A stretch of DNA of 46,709 nucleotides from Prorocentrum cordatum (lineage: Eukaryota > Sar > Dinophyceae > Prorocentrales > Prorocentraceae), in assembly GCA_963575745.1 (NCBI GenBank), contig CAUYUJ010009447.1, positions 377,523-424,231 on the forward strand. The letters are read 5' to 3'. Positions 28,801-40,304 of this stretch are shown here, piece by piece. The position numbers and the translations under genes were made by a program. The notes beneath the pieces are model-generated. The model did not search any database. It saw only the letters and a list, made by a program, of their open reading frames with translations, and had not been told where the DNA came from. Every line of letters begins with the position of its first letter. Positions within the stretch are counted from its first letter, which is position 1.

Positions 28801-29690
28801 CAACCAGATACTGGGAGCCCGGGAACCCAAGCAACTGCACGCTGCCCGAATACATGGCACCAAGGACCGGCAATTTGGGAACCCAGTCGCCCACCGAGAC
28901 CAATCTGGAATCCGGAAACGGGAACCCGGAACCTTTTGCTAGATCCCTACAGTGCAAACACTGATTGGGGAACAACCCCGCCACAGTGTAATCTTCACTG
29001 CTGGTTTTGCGTCTGGGCTCGTGCGTGGTATCTCCGGGTGCTCCAACAAGTTTCATGTGTCTCCATGCGCCTCACTGAAAACATGTGCAGTGCTAGGCGG
29101 CTTGTAACGTGCACAAACGCGGGCGCGCAACCGACAGCGACTGCGAGCAAGGACGAACGAACGAGCGCTCAGCACGTTCGTGCGAGCGAGGGCGAGCAGA
29201 ACACTGTAAGCGTGCGTGAACGCGTGAGGCTGTTCGGTTGAGGTCTCTCCCTTCCGCACGCCGTCCTCAACGCAGCTCGGCCTATCCACTCTCCAGGAAG
29301 ATTTCCAATACTATGTTCGCTTAATGTATATATTATATCGCGAGTGTTGTGTCACATCGCCAGCGGGGGAAAAAAGGATGCACGCAAGCATGGGCATGTG
29401 TACGCAAGTGCTGGGAGCACTGCGCTGCGTAAACCAATGGTGGACTCGCATTGAAAAAGCGCGTGTGTTAGCGACTGCGCACGCATCTCAGCGAGCGCTA
29501 GCAACCGTAGTGGGACAGTGCCCACCCGTCTAGCAAGTGCCAACAGTTCAAGGCAGTGGCCGTGATGTTTGCGCATTGGCTACATTACGAAAATTTTGAC
29601 TAGTACGCAGGCAAGCGACCGAACGCGTTACCCGCCAATGTGACACCGGCACGCTAAGGCACGCTATACTGCCGAGTACTGTCTGTAGGG
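28801..29690. other. Unassigned stretch
   Basis: Mixed composition, no gene recognised. A cluster of GCGAGC and CGAACG words at 29125-29190 is simple sequence. Nothing else identifiable. Confidence 0.35.
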
Positions 29691-29696
29691 CTTCTG

Positions 29697-30245
29697 CAAT
29701 GCAAACCCGCGCTCTCGGGGATAAAGGGGGGTGCACCCGAACCCCAAAAATTATCATTTTCCAAATGAGAACTCTTATTGGGGAGCCTTTTTCTCGCGGC
29801 TGGGCCCTCCCGCCCTGTGTCGGGAGCGCCCAGATGGATTTTCACCCCGGAGCCGTTCCAGCGTGAAAATCAATCAGGGACCCCCTCCAATGCAAAACCG
29901 CGCTCTCGGTGATAAGGGGTGGTGCACCCGAGCCCCCCAAATGATAATTTTCCAAATGGGATCTCTTTTTGGGGGGCCTGTTTCACGCGGCTGGGCGCTG
30001 CCAGTGGGCCCTCCCGCCTGGTGTCGGCAGCGCCCAAATTGATTTTCACATCCGAACCGTTCCAGAGTGAACATCCATCTGGGGCCCCCTCCAATGCAAA
30101 ACGGCGCTCTCGGGGGTAGTTAGGGGGGTGTACCCGAGCCGCAAGAATTGTCAGTTTCCAAATGGAGTCTCTTATCGGGGAGCCTTTTTCTCGCGGCTGG
30201 GCCCTCCCGCCCACGCAGATGGATTTTCACTCCAGAGCCCTTGGT
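29697..30245. repeat. Tandem array, 190-204 bp unit, almost three copies
   Basis: Units begin with CAATGCAAAACCGCGCTCTC at 29697, 29888 and 30092 (periods 191 and 204). Each continues with GGGGGGTGCACCCGAGCC, ATAATTTTCCAAATGGGATC, TTTCTCGCGGCTGGGCCCTC and GATTTTCACTCCGGAGCCGT. The third is incomplete. Neither period is consistent with a conserved frame. Confidence 0.85.
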
Positions 30246-30279
30246 TTTTGCACATCGCGGCGGGCATCCCCCTCCCTCT

Positions 30280-30829
30280 TAGGCCCGATGGAAGCCCGAC
30301 ACCCCCCCAACGCTGTCCAAAGCGTCCTAGACGTCCAACGTGGCTTGCAAGACGGCCCAGACAAGCATTATTCAAAAAGCGACCCAACAGCCTCGAAACG
30401 GAGCTCAAGACGGCAAAAAATGACCTCAAGATAGCCGAGAGAGCGCGTTTCACAGGCGCTTGCCTTGGGAACATTCGGCGGCGCGTTTCGAAACAGAGGG
30501 CGCCCCCCCAAACAGTCAGCGCCGTCATCATAACCAGGGGGACTCTCCTCCTCCCCAAACACACCCCTTTCCCGAACCCCCCACTCCCCTCCCCTCCCAG
30601 GGGGGGGGGTCAAACCAAACCCCGCCCCTCGGCGCCGGCCCCGGCGCTGGCGGCCGCCAGCAGCGCCTACGGCAGGGACGCAGCGACGATGACCAGAGGC
30701 AGCCCAGGGGGGGAGGGGTCACCCCCCCCCCCGCCGGCGCCGGCGCTGGCGGCGGCCAGCAGCGCCGGCGCTGGCGCCAGCGACGGCGGGGACGCAGCGA
30801 CGCTTGCCACCACTATCACCACCAACGAC
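30280..30829. other. Weak R1-like words, then GC-rich palindromic sequence
   Basis: From 30310 to 30450 decayed R1 words appear (GCAAGACGGCCC, CTCAAGACGGC, CTCAAGATAGCC). From 30620 to 30800 GGCGCTGGCGGCCGCCAGCA-type palindromes occur twice, with runs of G and C between. No gene. Confidence 0.45.
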
Positions 30830-31380
30830 CCATCACACAACCACCACCACCACCACAGCCACCACCACCACAACCACCACCACCACAACTCACCATCACC
30901 ACCAACACCACAAAAACCCACCACCACCACCACCACAATCTACCACACCACTACACCACCACAGCCACCGCCACAACCACCACCATTACCAGCAGCACAA
31001 CAACCCACCACCACCACCACCACCACAAACCACCACACCACAACCACCACCACCACCGCCGCCACCACCACCACCACCACCACCAGCACCACCTCCACGA
31101 ACCAACGCCACCACCACAACCCACCACCACCACCACAAACCACCAGCACACTACCACCAAACCACCACCACCACCACTACCACAACCCACCACCACCACA
31201 AACCACCACCCACCACACCACCACCAAACCACCACCACAACCACCACCACCCACCACCACAACCACCACCACAACAAACCACCACACCACCACCACCACA
31301 ACCACCACCACCACCACCACCACCACCACCACCACCACCAGCACCACAACCCACCACCACCACCACAAACCACCAGCGTC
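30830..31380. repeat. CAC/CCA microsatellite array, about 550 bp
   Basis: Almost only A, C and some T on the plus strand for about 550 bp: CACCACCACCACAACCACCA with ACAAACCACCA variants. The strand asymmetry is extreme, with only occasional G in the whole tract. Frames read as poly-His, poly-Thr or poly-Pro and are artefacts. Confidence 0.95.
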
Positions 31381-31549
31381 GTCCTCGTCGACGCTCCCCG
31401 CCGCCGCCGCCCGCCGCCGCAGGCGCTGGCGCAGGCCCAGGAAAGGAATTCGCCGTCCCCTCCGCCGCCGCCAGCTGCCGCCGACGCAGGCGCTGGCCCG
31501 GCCCGAGGAGAGGGAAAGAGGAGAAGTAGGGGAGGGAGGGGGCGGGGGG

Positions 31550-31670
31550 GGAGGGGAGGGTTCGAAACCCTCCCCCCCCTCCGTCACGGGAAGGGGGGGG
31601 GAGAGGGGGGTTCAAACCCCCCCCGTTCATCCAGGGGGGGGGGGTCCGGTTCCAACCCCCCCCCCCCCTC
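31550..31670. repeat. Three consecutive G-run/C-run hairpins
   Basis: The three are GGGAGGGTTCGAAACCCTCC (about 31553-31573), GGGGGGTTCAAACCCCCC (about 31605-31622) and GGGGGGGGTCCGGTTCCAAC with the following C run (about 31634-31668). Each is a stem of G pairing with C around a TTC..AA loop. They follow each other within 120 bp. Confidence 0.65.
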
Positions 31671-31689
31671 CAAGCGACCACAGAACGCG

Positions 31690-32310
<621 letters not shown>

Positions 32311-33824
32311 TTCGAGCTCCTCCTGAACGCCAGCTCCACCATGGAATTCCATAGCGCGCCTGTCCACGACCGTGCTCCTCACCCGTTCCTCCTTCTCCTG
32401 CTCACGATGCTCCGTTCCGCCTGCCAGGCACGGAACATTCGATAGAGTTGCCTTCCCACCCTGTGCTGCGCTCGCTCTGCCCACGTGCTGTGTAGTTGAT
32501 GGCATCGGGGGCCCCTCCTCGTGCCCAGCTCCAGGGTTGGGCGCTGAGGGCGGGGCTTGAAGCTCGATAGTTCGGCCAGGCCAAGGCTGCTAGGGACGTC
32601 GGACATGACACCACCATGGAGGCAGCTCGATTGGTGTGAAGGCCCGTCGAGCTGCCCTCGGGATATCGGGTCTGACCAGGACCTCCACCAAGGCATCCAA
32701 TGTGCACGTGACTAGCAATTTTCCCAAATCGGTCTCGGGCCTGAAGTACATGGCCAACACGGGACAGGCCCGTGTTGGCAGGAAGTGCCCCCCTGCGATG
32801 TACCTGTGCGAACAATGCGATCCGGATCAGCTTCGGAGCGAGCCTCCACCCAGCGATCATGTACATTCTCTGGTTGGTCAGAGCTTGGTTCAGCCATGTG
32901 GTTAGCTCGCCCAGCCTACTGGCGCACATGGGCGTCCAGGGGGGGCGCTTCCTTGCAGCATGTGTGGAAAATGGTCTGGGGACCACCTGCTGCCTTACAT
33001 GCTTCTGTGCGCGATATTGGACGGACATGCCCGTCGACTTTCAGTTTGTTTGAGCCTGGTGGTTCGGAGTGGCCCTTCAGGATGCGGGCACTCGGAGCCT
33101 CCTCGTACCTGTTTCATGTCCTGGCGGAGTCAGTCGAATCAGGGACTTGGAAGCGCGCAGCGCAGCACCACGGGGTTGATGGCTCGGGGGTAGGGGGAAG
33201 GGGCACCTGGGGTGGTGTTGGTGGTGTTGGTGGTGTTGGTGGTGGTGGTGGCCTGGGAAGGCGTCTGGTGGGGGAGCGTCGCCTCTCATGCAGGGATGGC
33301 TGGGGGACAGCTCACCACTTGTCGCGGGGGTCCAGCGCCAGCAGCGCTACGGCGCAACTCGGTCCAAGAGACAACCAGGGGTGAGAACTCCTTCCGCAGA
33401 CGAGCTTCTTGGGACTTGCCAAGCTTGCCTGTGAAGGCCGTGTGGGCCGCGGCGCCAGCTGTGGACAGCTCTGGAGCAGTTGGTGCCGCTGGACCGAATG
33501 TGCTGCGATTGTGCGATTATTGTGTGTGTTAGGGCGGTCGGCCCCTCGGGTGTTCTTGTCAAATGGTGTGGCCGAATCACTCACTTCAGCTTCGTGGACA
33601 CACGTGTACTGCCCTGATCTAAAAGCTTGAGCACAAAGATTTGTGGCATGGTGCGTCCGGTCTCTGGAGCAGGCGCGGTGTGTCCTTCGAGCTCCAGCGC
33701 GTGCCTCCCCACCTCGCGGAGGACGGCTGGCTGCTTCGGTGCGGGAAGGCGCCATGCACGCGAATGCGCACGCTGATGGAATCGCCGAGTCCAGGGCTGG
33801 GTGCCTCCAGCTCCCGCGGGGCGT
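32311..33824 (-). other. Mixed stretch with a weak minus-strand frame
   Basis: A 208-codon frame (33028-32402, minus) contains RLGELTTWLNQALTNQRMYM and IAGWRLAPKLIRIALFAQVH, text that looks like real protein, but no domain was recognised; composition is balanced and repeats are few. A GGTGTT/GGTGGT microsatellite lies at 33212-33255. The rest, to 33824, holds nothing identifiable. A retroelement remnant is possible. Confidence 0.25.
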
Positions 33825-33985
33825 CTGTACACGTCGTTCATTTATAATTGTGCTCATTTCTAATTGTTCCTGGCCCCCTGGTGGCCAGGAAGAGGCCCAG
33901 GATAGAACAATTAGACATGAAAGGGTCTTGGCCCCCCAAAAATAAAAGAACTTTCGAATAATTAGAAATGAACAATGTGTAGGCG
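33825..33985. mobile_element. MITE-like element, family T3, copy 2
   Basis: It matches 9476-9650: TCGTTCATTTATAATTGTG, CTCATTTCTAATTGTTCCTG, the palindrome around GGCCCCCTGGTGGCC, AGGATAGAACAATTAGACAT, AAAAGAACTTTCGAATAATT and AGAAATGAACAATG. The ends pair as TTCATTTCTAATT against AATTAGAAATGAA. Confidence 0.75.
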
Positions 33986-35160
33986 TGCCCTGGATTTGAT
34001 GGCCCATGCCGAGCGCGTTCTCCTTCGAAGCGCGTCCTTGCGTCAGGCCGCCGCGTCGGTGCCCAAATCCGAAGTGCAATTGCGTAAAGCCGAACACGTT
34101 TCTCACCTTGGCCCGTCGCGCGTGCAGGGATCCCAGCGGCCGCAAGATCTGCCCAGTCTCTCCGGTCGCCCGCCCGCGGCTGGAAGGGCCGAGACCCGCG
34201 GGAAGGTCATCCGCAGGACCATGACGGGCGCGCCGGCTCGTCTCGGCACCATATGCCGAGCCGCCCCCCCCTCTGGCCCGTCCGCGAGCCTCCTGGTGAA
34301 GGAGGGGGCGCAGGACAAGAAGTAGGGAGAAGGGACGAGACACGGCGAGCGGCAGCCGGGAGAGGCAGCTACGAACGATTTCTCTGTTCGGCTCCCACCG
34401 CTCGGCGGATATGATCTTGTACAGCCTAGACATGTCCGATTCGCCTGCTCGGTTAAAAGGATGGCGGTGCCATGTGGGAAGGGTGTCGCGACCCTCCCAT
34501 GGTTTGCGAAGGAAGACGTGCGCTATGTCTGTTCAGCGTGCGGCAGATGTGCCGGCTCAACCGCTGTGCGCGAGCTCCCTAAGGAGTTCGAATGTTTGTG
34601 TTATGATGACCTCAGCTTGGTCAAAGCATAGCATGCATCACTCAAACTTTTGACGAAAGGACTGCCACCTAGATGTGGAGCGGGTGTTTGGGTTTCACTC
34701 GCTCGGCGAAGGAGCGGACAGTGCGGCATGGGGCCACCTATGCCGTTCTCCCCCTCTTGTTGTGGGAGTGATTGATCTCTTCTGCTAAGCCATTGCTTCA
34801 TCCTAGGTCGCAATATCGGCTTGATGATGCTTGTGCTCTCAACTGCTTGCAGCAAAGCAACTCCTCCTTATCTCCCCTGCACCTCATCGCGTCTTTCATT
34901 CTCCTACTCCGCCCCAAGACGACCGCAAATGACCGAAGATGAACTCAAGACGGCGGAGGTGTCACCTTCGCCGAACTTCTGACCATTATTCCAACCGTCA
35001 ACGCACACTTTACATAGCACCCCGCAGTTGCGGATAAGAGTGAGGGGGCGGCGGGGATGTCGGCAGTCTGCGAGGCTCTGAAGAAGCCCGCTGCAGGCGC
35101 TTAACTTCTACAATGTATACAACGAGCCCGCCGCAGGCGCCGATTTCCTAGTTAGAATGA
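33986..35160. other. Unassigned stretch
   Basis: No supported gene. A string AAGCCCGCTGCAGGCGC recurs as GAGCCCGCCGCAGGCGC (35083-35140), around CTTCTACAATGTATACAACG. A few isolated R1-like words (CTCAAGACGGCGG) occur near 34940. Nothing else identifiable. Confidence 0.35.
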
Positions 35161-35164
35161 TGGG

Positions 35165-35585
35165 GGTGGGTCGCGGGTGAGTCGCGGGTTGGGTCGCGGG
35201 AGGTCGCGGGTGGGCCGCGGGTGGGCTGGTGGGTCGCGGGTGGGTCGCGGATGGGTCGCTGGTGGGTCGCGGGTGGGTCGCGTGTGGGTCGCGGGGTGGG
35301 TCGCGGGTGGGTCGCGGGGAGGGTCGCGGGCAGGTCGCGGGGTGAGTCGCGGGTGGGTAGCGGGGTGGGTCGCTGGTTAGGTCGCGGGTGGGTCCCGGGT
35401 GGGTCGCTGGTGGGTCGCGGGTGCGTCGCGTGTGGGTCGCGGGGTGGGTCGCGGATGGGTCGCGGGTGGGTCGCGGGTGGGTCGCAGGTGGGTCGCGGGG
35501 TGGGTCGCGGGTTGGTCGCGGGTTGGGTTGCGGGTGGGTCGCGGGTTGGGTTGCGGATGGGTCGCTGGTGGGTCGCGGGTGGGAC
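35165..35585. repeat. 11-bp tandem array GTGGGTCGCGG
   Basis: About 38 units in 420 bp, nearly all variants of GTGGGTCGCGG (GTGGGTCGCTG, ATGGGTCGCGG, TGGGTCGCGGGG). The modal length is 11 bp, with 10 and 13 bp variants that average out. Frames read as repeats of Trp-Val-Ala-Gly type and are not genes. Confidence 0.95.
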
Positions 35586-35780
35586 GACGACAACAACAAC
35601 GCAACGCAACGCAAACACAACGACAATAACACCACCACCAACAATCACAACAACAACAGCAGCAACAACACCAACAGCAGCAACAGTAACAACAGCCGTG
35701 GCAACAACAACACCACCACCAACAACAAGCACACCAACAACAAGAAAACAACACCAATACAAAAACAACAACGACAAACA
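35586..35780. repeat. CAA microsatellite
   Basis: AACAACAACAACGCAACGC, then CAACAACAACAGCAGCAAC, CACCACCACCAACAACAAG and so on, about 195 bp, directly joined to the 11-bp array. The plus strand is almost free of G and T. Confidence 0.9.
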
Positions 35781-36107
35781 GTTTAAGACTGTTCGCTCTT
35801 ATCTGCTCGCGTGCCATTCAACACGTATATCCTAAACCCTCGATGCCCGCCCTCTTCGTCTTCGATTGTACCCCCTTGGGGTATATCTCCCCTACGGCAG
35901 GGGAAGAGAGCACGGCTAGAAGAAAGGAACAAGAGGGAGGGAGGAGGATGGAGCGCGAGAGAGAGTAGCAGGAGGGGGTCCAGGAGCAGAAAACACGTGG
36001 CAGAACCAGGCGGACAGATCGGGCGGGTAGACCCTAAAAGGCGGGTCTGAAGGCGGGCCCAGGCGGCCAGGTCGAGCAGGCGGGTTGCTGAAGCGTGCGT
36101 CCTGCAT
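35781..36107. other. Unassigned stretch
   Basis: A polypurine part lies at 35905-35990 (GAGGGAGGGAGGAGG, GCGCGAGAGAGAG). No gene or repeat copy recognised. Confidence 0.35.
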
Positions 36108-36290
36108 GAATTGCGAGGAAGTCTCGAGCGATAGCGCGATTCCCAAGTAAAACGTGAGATAAGCCAAAGCAAGAGCGTGATTCCTGAGTGTAGAGGGCGC
36201 GGCGCCTACACAAATTGCAAGGAAGTCCCACGCGAGAGCGCGTTTTCTGTACAACGTGCAAGGAAGTCCCGCGCGAGAGCGCGATTTGGG
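36108..36290. repeat. Short tandem repeat with palindromic GCGCGAGAGCGCG
   Basis: Four units start near 36108, 36150, 36210 and 36252. The best are CAAATTGCAAGGAAGTCCCA, CGCGAGAGCGCGTTTTCTGT and CAACGTGCAAGGAAGTCCCG, CGCGAGAGCGCGATTTGGG, 42 bp apart. Each carries a small hairpin GCGCGAGAGCGCG or a decayed form of it. Confidence 0.75.
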
Positions 36291-36299
36291 AATACATGG

Positions 36300-37629
36300 T
36301 GACGGAGTATCAGGCGGGAGCCGTTGTTGTTGTCAACCTGGGGGCAACAACACAATTCTGAGACCCAAGACTTTCCCTGATAAAAAAACTGGGTGCGAGC
36401 CCCGGGAAGGGCACTTCAATTGAAACACATTATGTGCCCCAGAGGGGGGGATCAACATTATTCAGTAATGAGAGTTCAACGACAACAACCACAACAACAA
36501 GCAAAATCCGCGCCGTGGAGTCCCACTTCAGCCACGCCCCCAGGGACAGTGACCGTTCGGGCCTCCCACTCTGACATTTAACGCCGCTCGAATCACATGT
36601 TACAGCCTCTTGTCGCCCCTCGAGCAGTTGCCTCAGGGAGAATTTGGGCTCGCACGGTGACGGGACTTGCCGCAAGCAACTGGACATTGATTTCGACTTG
36701 CGCAGCAGAGCTGACGCGATTCGATCGCAGGCAGTGCTCAGCGGCCCCACCCCACAGAGTGGCACGAGCATTGCCCCTGCTGCATCGGATACGCGTCGGG
36801 GTCCTGAGGGAAAGGAGTCGTCACGGGCCATGGGGCTCTCCCAGAGCTCTGCGGCCTGTCCAACCAGGGAACAACAAAGAAGCCAGGTCAGCGCTGGGTC
36901 CCGAGGGAGCTGCTGGCTGCTGGAGTGCCACCAGGGCCGCCCGAACAGTGACCTGACCCATCAGCCGTGGAACTGCTCCCTCAGGGCCACACTGAATCAG
37001 GTCAGTACTCGGGCCTCCCTGCATCACCTGAAGGAACTCGGCCGACCGAGGACGCGGACCAGACCTTTTTTTATCGAGACGAGACCCCCTCTGGCTCATC
37101 TCGGCCCATGGCCGGGACGCCGACATGTACCGGCTCCGCCACTCCCCGGCCCTTTTTTGGAGCGCGCTTCGACCGAGACCTCGAAGCGGATCCCGCCGAG
37201 GCGACGAGGTCCCCCCCAGAAGGGGCACAGAGGGTCGACAACAGGCGAAGGGCACCTGCATGCGCTCCCGCCCCCTCGCGCTGCCTCCCCCCCCCACTGG
37301 AGGCCTCCTAGATGGGGTCCGAGTACAGTCGGGGCGTTGACCTAAGGAACCCGAAATAAGAAACGAGGCTTCTTTTTTCCGTAAGTTCAACTTCGACTTC
37401 CCCATCGAAAACATAAGGAACACCTGAGGCAAGCTGTGAAACAATTGAGGAACACGGAGCCCCTCCCCTGGCCATCGCTCGGACGTCCATTTCCTGTGTT
37501 TTTTCGGATTCGTGCGTGGTTGTTTCGCGAAATGATCAAGGATGTTCCTCGATGGTCCTCGCCGAAGGAACAATGCACACGTCCGAGCGATGCCAAGTCC
37601 CCAACGGAAAGGGTTCCTCCTTCAGCGAC
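36300..37629. other. Mixed stretch, overlapping frames on both strands
   Basis: A 233-codon plus frame (36644-37345) and a 250-codon minus frame (37573-36821) overlap and neither has a recognisable motif. Composition is moderate. At most one could be real, and I cannot choose. CAACAACAACCACAACAACA lies at 36478. Confidence 0.2.
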
Positions 37630-37990
37630 CCGACTGCAGATGGGGTCGGAAGATCGCGCGCCGCATCGGCGCCGCATCGGCGATGCATCGGCGCGAGGCC
37701 AATCGGGCTCCACAGCGAGCCGCATCGGCGATGCCTCGGCGGCGCGGCGCGCTCTCTCCGAACCCAGCCGCTCCGACCCCCGGGCCGGGAGGCCCGGGCC
37801 CCCCCCCCAACGATTGGGGAAGGGCCGCTGCCCAGGCCCTTTATGAACCCTGGTCAAGATTCCCGGAACATTATAAACCCAGGTTAATATCTATTTGGGA
37901 TTCGTCCTGCATCCGCTCCGACCCCCGGCTGGGAGGCCCAGGCCCACCCCCCTAACATCGGGGAAGGGCCGCTGCCCAGGCCCAGGCCGC
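37630..37990. repeat. GCATCGGCG cluster and 70-bp direct repeat
   Basis: CGCATCGGCG words occur five times at 37665-37740. Then CCGACCCCCGGGCCGGGAGG, CCC..CGATTGGGGAAGGGCC, GCTGCCCAGGCCC (37768-37842) recurs as CCGACCCCCGGCTGGGAGGC, ..ATCGGGGAAGGGCCGCTG, CCCAGGCCC (37918-37982), 150 bp later. Between the copies TTATGAACCCTGG and TTATAAACCCAGG form another short pair. Confidence 0.65.
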
Positions 37991-38570
37991 GACGCGCGGA
38001 GACGGGGCATCCTTCGCGCCCCTAGAGGCGACCTCGCCGTTTCCCAAGACGAGGCCCTGGCCCAGGATAACTCGAGTGCAGTCGGACCGGGAGAGATCGG
38101 GTATATGGTGAGGGCAGGTGAGGGCACTGGATAAGGCAACGTTGGATGAGGAACCCAGGGTCTAGAAGCCAGTGGAACTCCAACCGAGGCTTGGGTCGTG
38201 GATATCGCCGCCGCCCTCATCAGACAAGGAATCCCCCAGGGTCTGAAGCCTTCTGGGCATATTCCTTAACCGACGCTCCCACCGTACCTGAGATGCAGCG
38301 GTTCTGGACAATGTATCGGGCGCCACGGCCGTTCCAGAGCGCCTCGGAACGCTCTGAGAGCGTTCGGGAACGCCTTGCCCAGAACCCCGATGTCACTGTT
38401 GTCTCATAGCGTGGACACCTTCCCAGGGACGGGCTTTCCGTCCTGTGTCGTTGTTTGACGGTCCCGAGGTCCGGTAAGGGCCCCTAGAAGAATAGCGAGA
38501 AGCCTTCCGCCATGATTCCCCTAAGACGGGTTTCATGTCATTACTCAGACAACTCCGACTCACACCACGC
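37991..38570. other. Unassigned stretch
   Basis: A string ATCGGGCGCCACGGCCGTTC, CAGAGCGCCTCGGAACGCTC (38318-38357) resembles TCGGGCGCCGCGGCCTTCTC, AGAGCGTTCTGCAACGCTCT (41821-41860). GAACGCTCTGAGAGCGTTC at 38347-38365 is a perfect palindrome. No gene. Confidence 0.4.
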
Positions 38571-38574
38571 ACCT

Positions 38575-38815
38575 CCCTCTTCCCCCACTCCTCGTTCTCA
38601 CTCAGACTCACCCATGCTCAGACTCACTCGCACTCAGACTCAATCATGCTCAGACTCATCCGCACTCGCGCACTCACACTCATACCCACTCGAAATTAGC
38701 CGCCCTCATACTCAGACTCGCTCACACTCGGGCGCACTCGCACTCGCACTCACTCACAGTCAGATTACTCACATTCCGGATTCGCTCACACTCAGACGCA
38801 CTCACGGGCTGCGGG
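38575..38815. repeat. CACTCAGACT/CACTCG minisatellite
   Basis: About 240 bp of loosely repeated CTCAGACTCACTCGCACTCA words with a basic step of 6 bp. Composition is rich in C, A and T. Frames through it are artefacts. Confidence 0.85.
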
Positions 38816-38819
38816 GATG

Positions 38820-39940
38820 CCTCGGGCTGTTTGCCTTTCTGGTTGCCTGGGTCCCGCCGCCTCCACAGCAGATTGCGAGGATGCCCCGAGCGAGGCGCCG
38901 GCTTCCACTCCCGGGGGGGGTCCGCCAGGGGGCATTGCACGGGCCCGCCCGCGGCCAGCTCGTGAGGGTGTCTCGGGCAGGCTGCCCATTGGGCTGCCTG
39001 GAACTCACTACCGCCAGAGCAGCTTGTGAGAACGTCTCGAGCGAGGCGCTGGCTTCAGCACCCCAAGGTGGGGGCCGCCAGGAGCACTGCACCGGTCCGT
39101 TCGTAGCCAAGTTGTGGGGGCATCTCGAGCGTCTTGTCTGTTTGGTTTCTTGGGCTTCGCCGATTTCAAAACAAATTGTGAGGATGTCTCCGGCGAGGCG
39201 CTGGTTCCAGCGCCCCCAGAAGGGCACGGCAGGGGGTATTGCATGAGCCCGGTCGGGGGCAGATTGTGGCGATGTCTCTGACGGTTTGCATGTATGGTTG
39301 CTTGGGCGTCTCTTCTTTCAGAACAGATTGCGAGGATGTGTCGAGCGAGGCGCTGGTTTTTGCATCCCAAGCAGGGCCCGCCAGGGGTATTGCACGGGCC
39401 CGTTGGCGGCCAGATTGTGAATGTCTCAGGCGGTTTGCTTGTTTGGTTGCTTGGAGGTCCCTGCTCCCAGAGCAGGTTGGGAAGATGTTTCGAGCGAGGC
39501 GCTGGCTTCAGCACCCCAAGGGGGAGCCGCCAGGGGTTAGGACACTCGGCCGACCGCGCTCAGACTGCGGAGATGTCTCGAACAGTTTGCCTGTCTGGTG
39601 GCCCAGACTCCTCTGCTTCCTGTGTGGGGACCAGGGTGTCGTGTGGGGGCCAAGGCAGATCGTGATGTCTGGGCGAGGCGCTGGGATGATGAGGAGGAAG
39701 AGGGGGGATGTTCATCCGCCTCCTCCCACTCTTTCTCACCATCTTCTCCTCCTCCTCCTCCTCTTCTAATCCTCCTCCTCTTCTAATCCTCCTCCCACTC
39801 TTCCTTCTCTTCCTCTTCACTCCCCTCCTCACTACTCTCGTCCCCCTCAGCATCCTCTTCTTTCTCCTCCCTACTCCTCTTACAGATTGTGAGGATCCGA
39901 GCAAGGTGCTGGTTTCAACACCCCAAAGGGTGGGGCACCA
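38820..39940. repeat. Tandem array, about 151-bp unit, six to seven copies
   Basis: The marker CGAGGCGCTGG recurs at 38891 (variant), 39042, 39194, 39346, 39495 and 39674, with periods 151, 152, 152, 149 and 179; a seventh, decayed unit is at about 39890-39930 after a CCT tract. The unit carries AGATTGTGAGGATGTCTCGA, GCGAGGCGCTGGTTTCAGCA, CCCCAAG, GCCGCCAGGGGTATTGCACG, GGCCCGTTGGCGGCCAGATT and GGTTTGCTTGTTTGGTTGC. Many units have (T/C)CAG just before AACAGATTGYGAGG, a splice-acceptor-like join, and one frame there reads TDCEDVSSEAL in several units. The period is not a multiple of three. Confidence 0.85.
39735..39885. repeat. CCT tract inside the 151-bp array
   Basis: CTCACCATCTTCTCCTCCTC followed by CCTCCTCCTCTTCTAATC twice, then TCC/CTC-rich sequence to CTCCTCTTACAG. 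It separates the sixth and seventh units of the array. Confidence 0.85.
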
Positions 39941-40304
39941 ATATCGATACACACCCAAATCCACGCAGACAGGCGCTCTCAACAAGACGTGCCTGGAACT
40001 GAGAACACATTTTGGGATATCCGCGTCGAACATGTTTTAACGGCGCGAGGGGGCCTGGGTGGAACGATTCTTATCCTGATCCTAGCCCGGCCCGGATTCC
40101 TCCTCCGAGAGAGGAAGGGCCTCTGCGGGAGGGCCGCGCCACCGCAACAAAAGAGCCACCTCGCGAGCTCAAACGCAAATCGGGGTATGCCCCGCCCCTG
40201 CCCCCCAGGGGAAAGAGCTGTGGCCATGGGTCTGGCTATGGTGCACAGGTGGATCCACCTAGCCGCTACGCGACCGACGGCGCACTGCCAGTCACCTTGC
40301 ACAG
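39941..40304. other. Unassigned stretch
   Basis: No repeat copy or gene recognised; GC-rich with scattered CCCCGCCCCTG words. Confidence 0.3.

Noticed and set aside
35148-35835. Arrays at 35165-35585 considered as a CRISPR or telomere repeat
   Set aside because: There are no unique spacers between repeats, and the 11-bp GTGGGTCGCGG unit is interstitial and unlike TTTAGGG-type telomere repeats.
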